A stretch of DNA of 64,000 nt from Symbiodinium natans (taxonomy: Eukaryota > Sar > Dinophyceae > Suessiales > Symbiodiniaceae): NCBI GenBank assembly GCA_905221605.1, contig CAJNDS010002281.1, forward strand, positions 43,501 through 107,500. The letters are read 5' to 3'. Positions 37,573 to 48,887 of this stretch are shown piece by piece; the stretch's first letter is position 1; each line of letters opens with the position of its first letter. Made by a program: the position numbers and the translations under genes. The notes under the pieces were generated by a model. It saw only the letters and a list, made by a program, of their open reading frames with translations, was not told where the DNA came from and made no database searches.

Positions 37573-40500
37573 GGCACTACCACGACGACAACAAGAACTA
37601 CAACATCAAGTTCGCAGACGTCATCAACAGTTAGCAAGAGCTCCACAAGCAAAACCGACACGTCGACTTCTAGCACGCGATCGCTAACATCAAGCACCAG
37701 AACGCACACAAGCACCACGAGCCGAACATTGTCATCCTCTACAGTTAGCATGACGACATCCACGTCCTTCACCACGACCGAAAGCCACACAAGCACTACA
37801 ACCCTAACCTTGTCAAGTACAAGCCTTACTGTGACAACATCTTCGTCGCTTACCATGTCCTCGACGTCGCGAAGCGCAACCTCCAGTAGCAGTTCTACGT
37901 CCAGTACCACAAGCACCAGTCACACTTCAAGCACAACCAGTTCTGCATCACAGACGTCGAGCACTTCATCTACAGGGACCAGAACATCCACAAGCAGCAC
38001 CTCCACCGAAGGAACTTCTATAACAGTAACGTCGAGCACCACCACGACCCGCACATCGAGCACAGGCACCACGAGCAGCAGGACTAGCACCAGCACCACC
38101 ACAACGACATCCACCGAGTCTTCCACATCGACAACCACCAGCTCTGGAACGAGCACGATCACAACAACTAGCACGATCAGCAGCACCTCCACCACGACTT
38201 CATCCACGTCAAGTTCCAGCTCTTCAAAGACAAGCTCCACCACATCATCAACATCGAGCTCCACAACGACTTTGTCGACGTCGAGTACATCAAGCTCCAG
38301 CACATCAACTTCCAGCACGTCAGCTACTAGCACGTCCACGTCGAGCACAACCAGCACCAGCACATCAAGCTCCTCCAGTAGCACGACAAGCACAAGCATA
38401 AGCACATCCTCGACCAGCACGTCAAGCAGCAGTACTTCCACATCAAGCACATCAAGCAGCAGCACAAGCTCAACCAGTACCACATCATCGAGCACGAGCA
38501 CATCGAGCACCAGCACCTCCAGTTCCACCAGCTCCAGCAGCACCACGTCAACATCCAGCACATCCACAACAAGCACATCTAGCAGTAGCTCCAGCACGTC
38601 GAGCACCAGCACATCCAGTTCCACCACATCAAGCACCAGCACCTCCAGTTCCACCAGCTCTAGCAGCACCACATCAACATCCAGCACATCCACAACAAGC
38701 ACATCTAGCAGTAGCTCCAGCACATCGAGCACCAGCACATCCAGCTCCACCACATCAAGCACAAGCACCTCCAGTTCCACCAGCTCCAGCAGCACCACAT
38801 CAACATCCAGCACATCCACAACAAGCACGACTAGTAGCAGCACCAGCACATCGAGCACCAGCACCTCCAGTTCCACCAGCTCCAGCAGCACCACATCAAC
38901 GTCCAGCACATCCACAACAAGCACATCTAGCAGTAGCACCAGCACGTCCAGCTCCACCACATCGTCCACAAGTACATCAAGCACGACCAGCTCCAGCAGT
39001 AGCTCCTCCAGCAGCAGCACGTCAAGCAGTAGCACGTCAAGCAGCAGCTCAAGCTCAACCAGCACCACCACAACGAGCACAAGCACATCCAGCACTAGCA
39101 CATCCACTTCAACCTCGTCGAGCACGAGTTCCAGTACCTCCAGCACAAGTTCCTCCAGCACAAGCACTTCGAGCAGTAGTTCATCCAGCTCAACCACGAC
39201 AAGCAGCAGCACCTCGAGTTCAAGCACTTCCACCACCAGCTCAAGCACATCCAGCACTAGCTCCTCGAGCACCAGCACGACGAGCAGTACCACATCCACT
39301 TCCACTACTTCCAGTACCAGCTCAAGTAGCTCCAGTACCACGAGTTCCAGCAGCAGCACATCCACCACCAGCACGTCCAGCTCCACTACCTCGAGCAGCA
39401 GCACGACAAGCTCCACCACATCGAGCACAACTTCAACCACTTCAAGCACTTCATCTTCCAGCACCAGCACGTCCAGCAGTAGCACATCCACGTCGTCTAC
39501 ATCAAGTAGCAGTTCGAGTACCTCTAGCACAAGCACTTCGAGCACCAGCACGACAAGCACCAGCACGTCCAGTTCTACTAGTTCTAGCAGTAGCACTTCT
39601 ACCACTACCTCAAGCACGTCGAGCATGTCCACGACAAGCACATCAAGCACTAGCACCTCCAGCTCCAGCACATCAAGCAGCAGCACATCGAGCAGCAGCA
39701 CAAGTTCTTCCAGCACAAGTTCGACTTCTTCAAGTTCTACTAGTACGAGTTCCACGAGCACGAGCACATCCAGTTCTAGCAGCTCCAGTACCACCACGTC
39801 AAGCACTACCACATCTACAACGAGCACATCGGGCAGCACCACCAGCACCTCGAGCAGCTCAACCAGCACATCGAGCACCAGCACATCCACATCCTCGACA
39901 TCAAGCAGCAGCGCCTCCACCTCCACTACATCCAGCAGCACTACCAGCACTACGACGAGCACTACATCAAGCACCAGCACATCCACCTCCACAACCTCGA
40001 GCAGCAGCACGTCAAGCAGTAGCACGTCAAGCAGCAGCTCAAGCTCAACCAGCACCACCACCACGCGCACAAGCACGTCCAGCGCTAGCACATCCACTTC
40101 AACCTCGTCGAGCACGAGTTCCAGTACCTCCAGCACAAGTTCCTCCAGCACAAGCTCTTCGAGCAGCAGTTCATCCAGCTCAACCACGACAAGCAGCAGC
40201 ACCTCGAGTTCAAGCACTTCCACCACCAGCACAAGCGCATCCAGCACTAGCTCCTCGAGCACCAGCACGTCAGACTCGCTAGCCGTTACGTCAACATCCC
40301 TTACAAGCACGTCAAGTAGCAGTTCCTCAAGCACAAGCGCATCGACTAGTTCTAGTACATCAGCCACAGCCACGTCAACCACAAGTTCGACTACGTCAGG
40401 CAGCACCTCATCAAGCACGATCACATCCAGTGTCAGCAGCACAAGCACTAGCACCATTTCTTCAACAAGCATCACGGCCAGTTCGACTACGTCAAGCAGC

Positions 40501-43344
40501 AGCACTACCACATCCAGTATGTCAACTTCGAGCGCGACCACTTCCAGCACATCCAGCCCCACAACATCATCCACGAGCTCGACTTCATCGACATCGAGCG
40601 CATCAAGTTCCAGCACGTCAACGGCTAGCACGTCCACGTCGAGCACAACCATCACCAGCACGTCAAGCTCCTCCACTAGCACATCAAGCACCAGCACAAG
40701 CACATCCTCGACCAGCACGTCAAGCAGCAGCACTTCCACATCAAGCACATCAAGCAGCAGCACAAGCTCAACCACTACCACATCATCGAGCACGAGCGCA
40801 TCGAGCACCAGCACCTCCAGTTCCACCAGCTCCAGCAGCACCACGTCAACATCCAGCACATCCACAACAAGCACATCTAGCAGCAGCTCCAGCACATCGA
40901 GCACCAGCACATCCAGCTCCACCACATCAAGCACCAGCACCTCCAGTTCCACCAGCTCTAGCAGCACCACATCAACGTCCAGCACATTCACAACCAGCAC
41001 ATCTAGCAGCAGCACCAGCACATCGAGCACCAGCACATCCAGTTCCACCACATCAAGCACAAGCACCTCCAGTTCCACCAGCTCCAGCACCACCACATCA
41101 ACATCCAGCACATCTAGCAGTAGCACCAGCACGTCGAGCACCAGCACATCCAGCTCCCTCACGTCCAGCACAAGCATTTCTAGCAGCACCACATCAACAT
41201 CCAGCACATCCACCACAAGCACATCCAGCACCAGCACCAGCACGTCGAGCACCAGCACATCCAGTTCCACCACATCAAGCACAAGCACCTCCACTTCCAC
41301 CAGCTCCAGCAGCAGCACATCAACGTCCAGCACATCCACAACAAGCACATCTAGGAGTAGCACCAGCACATCGAGAACCGCCACATCAAGCACAAGCACC
41401 TCCACTTCCACCAGCTCTGGCAGCACCACATCGACGTCCAGCACATCCACAACGGGCACATCTAGCAGCAGCACCAGCACATCGAGCACCAGCACATCCA
41501 CTTCCTCCACATCGAGCACCTCCAGCTCCACCAGCTCCAGCAGCACCACCTCAACGTCCAGCACGTCCAGCATCAGCACTAGCACATCTACTTCCACAAC
41601 GTCGAGCAGTAGTACGTCAAGCAGCAGCTCAAGCTCAACCAGCACCACAACAACGAGCACGAGCACATCAAGCTCCAGCACGTCCACTTCAATCTCGTCG
41701 AGCACGAGTTCGCGTACCTCCAGCACGAGCACGACGAGTAGCAGCACGTCAAGCTCCACCGCGTCGACCACCGGTTCAAGTACCACTTCGTCCAGTACAA
41801 GCACTTTCAGCAGTAGCAGCTCAACAGGTACAGATACGTCACAAACAACAACAAGTGAGACTGGAACGTCCGTCACTCAGTCCAGCACATCAGCAACTAG
41901 CAGCACGTCGACAAGCACTTCCAGCTCAAGCACGTCCATGACAAGCACGTCGCGCACAGCCACATCTACAACCAGTACCACACAGACGAGCTCTTCCAGC
42001 ACGATGACATCAGTCACGCTGTCCAGCACATCCCTGACAAGTACGTCAAGCACTAGTTCGTCAAGTAGCAGCACCACGCGGACGAGTTCCAGCACATCAG
42101 CTACAAGCACTTCAACCACAAGCTCCAGTACATCAACCAGGACTTCCTCAACCTCAAGCACATCCAGTACAAGCCGCACAAGCACAAGCTCCAGCACCTC
42201 AACAAGCAGCACATCTAGTTCAAGCACGTCAAGCAGCAGCACTACCACGTCCAGTACATCAACTTCGAGCACGACCACTTCCAGCACATCCAGCTCCACA
42301 ACATCATCCACAAGCTCGACTTCATCGACATCGAGCACATCAAGCTCCAGCACATCAACTTCCAGTACGTCAACTACTAGCACGTCCACCTCGAGCACAA
42401 CCAGCACCAGCACGTCAAGCTCCTCCAGTAGCACGTCAAGCACCAGCACAAGCACGTCCTCGACCAGCACGTCAAGCAGCAGTACTTCCACATCAAGCAC
42501 ATCAAGCAGCAGCACAAGCTCAACCAGTACCACATCATCGAGCACGAGCACATCGAGCACGAGCACTTCCAGTTCCACCAGCTCCAGCAGCACCACGTCA
42601 ACATCCAGCACATCCACAACGAGCTCATCTAGCAGTAGCTCCAGCACATCGAGCACCAGTTCATCCAGCTCCACCACATCAAGCACCAGCACCTCCAGCT
42701 CCACCAGCTCTAGCAGCACCACATCGACATCCAGCACATCCACAACAAGCACATCTAGTAGCAGCACCAGCACATCGAGCACCAGCACATCCAGTTCCAC
42801 CACGTCTAGCACAAGCACCTCCAGTTCCACCAGCTCCAGCAGCACCACATCAACATCCAGCACGTCCACAACCAGCACGACTAGCAGCAGCACCAGCACA
42901 TCGAGCACCAGCACATCCAGCTCCACCACATCAAGCACAAGCACCTCGAGTTCTACTAGCTCTAGCAGTACCACGTCAACGTCCAGCACATCCACCACAA
43001 GCACATCTAGCAGCAGCACCAGCACATCCAGCACCAGCACATCCAGCTCCACCACATCTAGCAGCAGTACGGCGAGCAGCACGACGTCAAGCACCACTTC
43101 AACCACTTCGTCCACAAGCAGTTCTTTCACTACCACATCCAGCAGCACTTCAACATCATCGGTTTCCAGCACATCGAGCTCCAGTACTTCCAGTACAAGT
43201 ACAAGCACTACTACCCCTGTGCCTTCGTGCGTCCTGGCTTCCTTTCGTCCTATGCAGACAGCGGCGAGTTTGTTTGCATTCCTGCAGTTCCCAAGGCCGC
43301 CAGTATTTAGGCGGGGTGCCGCTGGTCGCTGCCGGTACCGGTGA
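37573..43344 (+). CDS. Giant Ser/Thr-repeat (mucin-like) protein
   Basis: One plus-strand frame stays open from 37573 to a TGA at 43342-43344, about 1,920 residues. Nearly all of it is Ser and Thr in TSS, STST and SSTTS patterns, with rare Ala, Gly, Met or Arg. The first in-frame ATG (37750) is already inside the repeat and there is no signal peptide, so this is probably an internal exon entered through an acceptor near GGGCTGAG (37572). Such tracts are heavily O-glycosylated in secreted or wall proteins, which suggests a surface or mucilage role; no enzyme domain is seen. At DNA level it consists of shuffled minisatellite blocks; blocks near 38300-38560 recur near 40610-40870 and 42340-42610. 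After about 43215 the end of this frame is less protein-like than a neighbouring frame reading AFVRPGFLSSYADSGEF, so the true C-terminus may differ. Open frames on the other strand over the same stretch are by-products. Confidence 0.68.
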   Translation, partial: GTTTTTTRTTTSSSQTSSTVSKSSTSKTDTSTSSTRSLTSSTRTHTSTTSRTLSSSTVSMTTSTSFTTTESHTSTTTLTLSSTSLTVTTSSSLTMSSTSRSATSSSSSTSSTTSTSHTSSTTSSASQTSSTSSTGTRTSTSSTSTEGTSITVTSSTTTTRTSSTGTTSSRTSTSTTTTTSTESSTSTTTSSGTSTITTTSTISSTSTTTSSTSSSSSSKTSSTTSSTSSSTTTLSTSSTSSSSTSTSSTSATSTSTSSTTSTSTSSSSSSTTSTSISTSSTSTSSSSTSTSSTSSSSTSSTSTTSSSTSTSSTSTSSSTSSSSTTSTSSTSTTSTSSSSSSTSSTSTSSSTTSSTSTSSSTSSSSTTSTSSTSTTSTSSSSSSTSSTSTSSSTTSSTSTSSSTSSSSTTSTSSTSTTSTTSSSTSTSSTSTSSSTSSSSTTSTSSTSTTSTSSSSTSTSSSTTSSTSTSSTTSSSSSSSSSSTSSSSTSSSSSSSTSTTTTSTSTSSTSTSTSTSSSTSSSTSSTSSSSTSTSSSSSSSSTTTSSSTSSSSTSTTSSSTSSTSSSSTSTTSSTTSTSTTSSTSSSSSSTTSSSSSTSTTSTSSSTTSSSSTTSSTTSSTTSTTSSTSSSSTSTSSSSTSTSSTSSSSSSTSSTSTSSTSTTSTSTSSSTSSSSSTSTTTSSTSSMSTTSTSSTSTSSSSTSSSSTSSSSTSSSSTSSTSSSSTSTSSTSTSTSSSSSSSTTTSSTTTSTTSTSGSTTSTSSSSTSTSSTSTSTSSTSSSSASTSTTSSSTTSTTTSTTSSTSTSTSTTSSSSTSSSSTSSSSSSSTSTTTTRTSTSSASTSTSTSSSTSSSTSSTSSSSTSSSSSSSSSSTTTSSSTSSSSTSTTSTSASSTSSSSTSTSDSLAVTSTSLTSTSSSSSSSTSASTSSSTSATATSTTSSTTSGSTSSSTITSSVSSTSTSTISSTSITASSTTSSSSTTTSSMSTSSATTSSTSSPTTSSTSSTSSTSSASSSSTSTASTSTSSTTITSTSSSSTSTSSTSTSTSSTSTSSSSTSTSSTSSSSTSSTTTTSSSTSASSTSTSSSTSSSSTTSTSSTSTTSTSSSSSSTSSTSTSSSTTSSTSTSSSTSSSSTTSTSSTFTTSTSSSSTSTSSTSTSSSTTSSTSTSSSTSSSTTTSTSSTSSSSTSTSSTSTSSSLTSSTSISSSTTSTSSTSTTSTSSTSTSTSSTSTSSSTTSSTSTSTSTSSSSSTSTSSTSTTSTSRSSTSTSRTATSSTSTSTSTSSGSTTSTSSTSTTGTSSSSTSTSSTSTSTSSTSSTSSSTSSSSTTSTSSTSSISTSTSTSTTSSSSTSSSSSSSTSTTTTSTSTSSSSTSTSISSSTSSRTSSTSTTSSSTSSSTASTTGSSTTSSSTSTFSSSSSTGTDTSQTTTSETGTSVTQSSTSATSSTSTSTSSSSTSMTSTSRTATSTTSTTQTSSSSTMTSVTLSSTSLTSTSSTSSSSSSTTRTSSSTSATSTSTTSSSTSTRTSSTSSTSSTSRTSTSSSTSTSSTSSSSTSSSSTTTSSTSTSSTTTSSTSSSTTSSTSSTSSTSSTSSSSTSTSSTSTTSTSTSSTTSTSTSSSSSSTSSTSTSTSSTSTSSSSTSTSSTSSSSTSSTSTTSSSTSTSSTSTSSSTSSSSTTSTSSTSTTSSSSSSSSTSSTSSSSSTTSSTSTSSSTSSSSTTSTSSTSTTSTSSSSTSTSSTSTSSSTTSSTSTSSSTSSSSTTSTSSTSTTSTTSSSTSTSSTSTSSSTTSSTSTSSSTSSSSTTSTSSTSTTSTSSSSTSTSSTSTSSSTTSSSSTASSTTSSTTSTTSSTSSSFTTTSSSTSTSSVSSTSSSSTSSTSTSTTTPVPSCVLASFRPMQTAASLFAFLQFPRPPVFRRGAAGRCRYR

Positions 43345-46300
43345 AGCGGCTCGCCGACACAGGGGCAGAAGACGCCGTGCCTATCGTTTGGCATGTGCTG
43401 TCATCAAGTCGAACCTGAGGTGACCTGCCAGGGCGCCCAAGAACAAGATTGGTGCTTAGCAGATTCGATGACGAATCCAGACGGGCATGCCCAATGTGAC
43501 ACCCGGCACAAGAGGTAGCCAAGAACGTGCGAACATGTTTGACAAGAAGTGAGGCACACTAGTTTACTTCGAACACGATTAGATATCCAGGCACCTGTGT
43601 GCTTACTGATGTTTGGCGCACGTGCATGTTTGATTCTAATCGAACGGCACCCAAAGGACAACACATCCACTGCGAAACTATTCTGTCCAGTTCGGGGACG
43701 TGGAGCATCCGGCGACGGCGACGTTCCGTGCAAAGCGTGTGCAACAGTTGTTGCTCAAGACTGGCAACAACATGGCTACAAGCTTTTTGGCGACTCACTT
43801 TCTACCCTGGCAAGCTTTGCAGCGAGCTTTCCTGCTTCCCTGTTGGCTGTTTCTTTGTGTGCCGCTGTTGAGCAGGTGAGATTCGCTGGGGTCCAACGGC
43901 GAATTGCCAAGCAAACGAATCCAACATCGAGGGCTATCGGGTTGCCCGGCCGCATTGGCCAAGCACGGCACATTCATATTGTCGCCAGCAATGCTCTGTT
44001 TCGTTGTAGGATGCGTGCATCTTTGCATGGCTTTGAGTTCATGGGATGCATAAAAGTGCAACAGTGTAGTTTGTGTAGTTGGACCACGGCTCGTAGACGA
44101 CCGTGGTGTTTGAGGCACATTCCATGCATTTTCTGGGTTGGCGGGGGAGGGGGATGGGGTGGTTGTGCTGGTGGTGGTGGTGGTGGTGGTCGTGGGGTCC
44201 ATTCATATGGCCACCACATCCAAAACACTGGAACGATCCAGATCTGTCTTTTGCGAAAGCGTTTTTCCGCTTATTTTTTCGTCTCGAACAATCTTCTTTC
44301 GAGACTCAAACGCCGACGCCGTGTAAATGCCTAAAGGCCACGGCCGGCTTGCACGACGTGGACTGTGTAGTTGAGGGCTTCTGGTGGAGCATCCAAAGTG
44401 CATGTTTTGAGGGCACGAGCGAAAGGCCGTTTTTGATCGCAAGCTGTAGGTGTGGTTTGTCGATGCGTGTGGTGCAAAGCTGAATCTGGTGGGAAGCATC
44501 GCGAAAACGAACCAGGCACGTTGCTGGAGAAACGTTTAGTTTAGGCTAGTCCGTAATTGCGATGGAAATGATTCTGGAAGACCTTGAAGCCCACACAAGC
44601 TTGGGAGGAGTGGCAGGCGCAGATGATGGAATGCCACTTTGAGACATTTCATGGACGTGTTTACAGGTCGCCTTTCACAAAAAAAAGTGCATAAGGCTGT
44701 CATCCATCCTGGTATTCGCTGGACCTGGGCGATGTGGCCATGCCAGAAGTGGCCTTGTTGCATGGGCACGGGCGCATCGCTCAAGGGGGGGGGACGATGC
44801 CGCCTTTGCCTTGCAGGCTACAGTGGGCCTCGTCATTCTTCCCTTCCAGGCCCCTGTAGTGACGGCTCTGAATGCAAGGGGTGCCATGTGATGGCCCTGG
44901 CCAAGTATTCCTTTTGCCAGCATTCTGCTTAAGACTTTTTGCTCTTGCAAACCTGTTGCACCTCGACTGCTACCACTTTGTTTCTGCCTTCGATGCTGAG
45001 TATGCAAGCTGCTGTCGGCCCGTTGGATTGCACGGAGGCTGCGAAGAGCGTGCCTGGGAACTAGGGATTTCTTAAGGCCGTGCACGATCGGAAAGCATCG
45101 ACCTCTCATGAGAACCCTTAACGGCGAAATTTGCAGTCCTCTCACAAAGGTGAGGTGTGGTGCTGCAATCGCTTGGAAGGAAGGGAGCAAGGAAGCAAAC
45201 AGATGTTTCAATGCCTAAATGCCTAAACCATCCTAAGCCGAGGGAAGCAATCTCTCTTGTCCCTGACGGCCAAATTAGCCCAAATCTATTTCATGGGTCA
45301 TGACAAGTACACTCCAGACGGTGGCGAAAGATGAAAGCAGCCTGAAAGCAGCTGCAAGCTTAAGTGGGGCGTAGATGTTGAAATCTGTTGAACCAGCTAA
45401 GAAGATGTTAGGATCATTAGCGGGATTTCGCAGACCCAATTCCCCACTTATTTCGGAACATCTCTGCGGCTTTGCTCAGCACAACATTGAGATACATAAC
45501 TTGCCGAGAATCATAGTTTCTTTTGAGAAGAAGTCCTACGGACGCGTGACTAGAGAGGCCGAACATTAACCGAGACAGCAAAAGCCATCCCGAATTTAGC
45601 TTTATGGCTCCCTTGTGGTTTTTGTCGCCACGCAACTAGACATCTTGGGGCGACAGGCAAGCAACGAAGTTTGGTCGGCGAAGTTCATACATTTTGCATG
45701 CTCTGTAGTGGACTGGTCGCGGAGGCTGTCCACAGTAGTTGGCGGGATCGTGTCTTCAGCTTTCTTTACTTCAGAAGATTTCAAACGTCCACGCACTCAA
45801 AAGTCACACCCCACGGCTGTGAGAGATCGTGCACTGATCTGACTTATTGCGTGCTTGGAGGGTGCAACGGATCTGCCCGGACCGATTCTGCCTATCTTTC
45901 GACGCTCCGACCTTGGGAATGCAAAATTTGCGGTGGTGGATGTTAGTGCGTTCATGTCCCACGCCAAAATACCAGGTGTTTTGACCACCACGACTACGTC
46001 GACGAGCTTTACTTTCACTACCACCACCACAGTGCACTGACGAGCAAGCTTAGTCTGTGTAGTTTTTCTTGATCGGCTCGAAAGACTTGCGGCTGTCTAT
46101 GGGCAACCGGATTTACCAAGTTGCATGTTAAACAGTGGTCTACTCGAGCACTGGCCGACGCGTGAGCCAGACGTGCCTGGCAGAATATTTATGAGCGTGC
46201 CATGCCGTCAGCCATTCACAGCTTGTACGGGCCATCATGTACAGCAAGATCATGTGAGATCCAGCGTTGCTACTCGTAGCTTTCTTTCAGTCGCACGACG

Positions 46301-48887
46301 ATCTCCAGCCAGGTTTCCATATCCACATCGTCAACGACTATTTCGTGTCTTGCACGCGGATAAATGGTGTTTGTCGCAAGACTTGGGAGTAGATTAAGTG
46401 CGGTGACTCTCCCTCTTGGGGAGGTCGACTACAGAAACCACCACCCCAGGGGCGGCCACGCTTGATGGCTGCTGGGGGCTTTCGGTTTCTGATGCTGCGT
46501 GCCTCGTCAAAGTGATCCCGGGAAGTTGTCCTTAGAGAAGTGCCCTCCAAAGGGTGTCTTCCATCTTGAACTGTGCCATGACATGCCATGACATGCTACA
46601 TCCGCACTTCCAGTTGTGACCGGATTTTGCTCCCCAGGACAGCGGCTGACACCCCAGAGTTCCAGAACGCCTTGCGACAGGTGCTTGCAAAAGCTGCCGG
46701 ACCGAATGTCCTTCCAGAGTATGCCGCTTGTGCAGCATTGTAGCTTCACGGGAAGTAGGGTGTGTGTCAGCCCCTGTCCTCCAGTGGAATGGTCTGAGGT
46801 TGCAGATCTGAGCCTTTCGGCGGGCAGGGCCCTGAGGCTGTGGTGTTTTTGCTGCGGCCATCTATCCCAGTGCGAGACACAGAGAGAGGGAGAGAGAGAC
46901 CGACTGCGGACATTGCGCGCCCCTAAGAACGGCCTCCCTTCCGGGGGGCTATCTGTGAGAGAGAGAGAGAGAGACAGACCTAGGGAAAATTTCTGAAGCC
47001 CTCAACACCTCGCACACATCTCCAAAGTTGGGCTCCAAGCCTTGGTGTGCGCCTTGCAGGACCCAACAGGGAGAATGAGGTGGGCGCCCTCGCACTTTCC
47101 GTGCCTTCCCTCCCCTCGCCTCCCGGCCTCTGCCCCGCTCCATGCTTTGTGCGTTTTCTGTGCTTTCTCGGCCCTCCGCGCTGCCTCTAAGTGTTCATCT
47201 TACCTCCCCTCCTCCCCTCCCCCTTCCCTTTGCTCCACTTCACCCCTCGCCCCGTGCCACCCCGAAAACTTCCTTCGTTAAAAGCATGTGAACCCTTCGA
47301 ATCCTTTAGTTATAGTGCATTGTGTTTGCAAATGGGTCAGTGCCCCCTTCGACATCAATCATGCGAGTACTGTCAAAGAAATTCGTGGAACAGAACGAGA
47401 CATACGAGCTTTGTGTTTACAAACGCGGGATGTGTGTGGGTGGGGGGCTGCTTTTTGAAGTGCGACTTTCACTCGATAAGATGCTCCGATAGAACTATGA
47501 AGGTCAAAAGGAAGCCAAAACAATCCGCACGGGAGGACAAGGCCGGAGACACCCCCTAACATGATGGCACGGGAATCACGCGGGGTGTGAAATGGTCTTT
47601 TCTCGTAAAGTAATCAACTATCATGACTATACCCTGCTTCACCTTATCCGACCCCAACCCCCCCCATCCCCCCACCCCCAAACACCCCACCCCTTCCCAC
47701 CGCCCGTCTTCACCCCCGCACCCCGCCTGCCCCCAGCCCCCTGTATGTTACACAAGCTCAGGCCGAGGCAGGTCGCGTAGCGTTACAAATACATCTTGTT
47801 ATACCATTGCTTAAAATGTGCATGCGGAACGGACTTCAACATGGGTATTTCATTCATTTCAGTGCTCTTGTAACCCTGAAGGGTCCATCGATTCCATTAC
47901 TCAATTTGCACTGCAATTCTACGAGAAAATCCTCCCGGATGACTGGGCCATCCCCGCGCCATTGCCGAGCCATTGTCGCGCCATTCAAGAAAGCCTGCGT
48001 CCTGCGTCCCTCCGGCTCTGTCCTTCTACTCCATGTGTTCTACCAATGCCCGCGCCATTCCCGCACCATTCCCGTGCAATTCCAGCGCCATGGACGCGCC
48101 ACCACGTCAACGGTCCACACAATCGACCACACAGGCTCATCAACAAGACCACACGCCGGGCGAGCTACACGCCACACCGTGTTTCATACCGTGGACCTGC
48201 AAGCTCAACCTGACACACCGCAGTCAGAAGATGCAACTTCCCAGAAGCTTCTCAATATCAGAGTTTAGGATGTAAAATATAGAGGTTCCCATTTCCCCCC
48301 CCCCCCCCCACCCATCCCTCCCCCTTTCCCACCCCCAACAAAAACAGGGGTCCACAAAAGGGGGCGAAAACCGGCTCGGCCCGTTTTCGCCTTGCAATGG
48401 CCCCGTGAGGTGAGCTGATACTTTTCCGTGGCCGCTCCGATGCTTGCGAAACCGACTACCGCTGTGCACGATTGTGGGACAAAGCGGGAAGGAGCATCAC
48501 GAGCATCACGAGCATCAGCTCTGGGCATTTTCCCAGTAAAGCCTGAAGGGAGCCGAAACTTGAAAACAACACGCAGAAGCAGAAGAAGAAGAGGAGACAA
48601 GAAGATGAAGAACGGGAAGAGATGGCGAAAGAAGCAACAAGTCTAAGTCTGTGGGGTAACGAAACTGGTATTGCACATCAAAGGTCTTGGCTGCGATGGT
48701 CGCCTGCTTTCAGGCCGTCGCCTCCAAGAGACGCTGCGTGTGGACTACCTTATCGTGCCCTGATCTGTTTTTTCTCATGATTTCAATGATTTCGTTTTTT
48801 GTATAGGGGACTTGTTTTTTTTCACATCTCCAATGCTGCGGTACCCATGACTCCAGCGAATCCTCAAAATGCGTAAGGCTGGGTGCG
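43345..48887. other. Long stretch without a resolved gene; possible scattered exons
   Basis: No retroelement or satellite was recognised. Around 44700-44890 two plus-strand frames read like protein (HARSGLVAWARAHRSRGGDD and LGDVAMPEVALLHGHGRIAQ), so an exon is possible but its frame is uncertain. Microsatellites: GGT at 44169-44190, GA at 46879-46899 and 46956-46974. C-rich stretches lie at 47200-47270 and 47640-47745, a poly-C run at 48295-48309, and a loose GCGCCATTCC repeat at 47955-48100. Confidence 0.35.
45855..46040 (+). other. Short open frame ending in a Thr-rich tract
   Basis: 61 residues; the last part reads LTTTTTSTSFTFTTTTTVH. The Thr/Ser tract is a miniature of the one in the large gene to the left. 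It could be the edge of an exon or a stray copy of the minisatellite. No other support was found. Confidence 0.2.

Noticed and set aside
37920-41876. 1,318-codon minus-strand frame (Val/Leu/Asp/Glu repeats)
   Set aside because: It is the antisense of the Ser/Thr minisatellite and has no motif; kept only as a finding, not as a gene.
40430-41941. 503-codon plus-strand frame rich in His/Pro/Ala/Gln
   Set aside because: Shifted reading of the Ser/Thr repeat; it starts and ends within it.
43795-44228. Minus-strand frames with Thr or Pro runs (PTTTTTTTTSTTTPS)
   Set aside because: Caused by the GGT microsatellite at 44169-44190; no other support.
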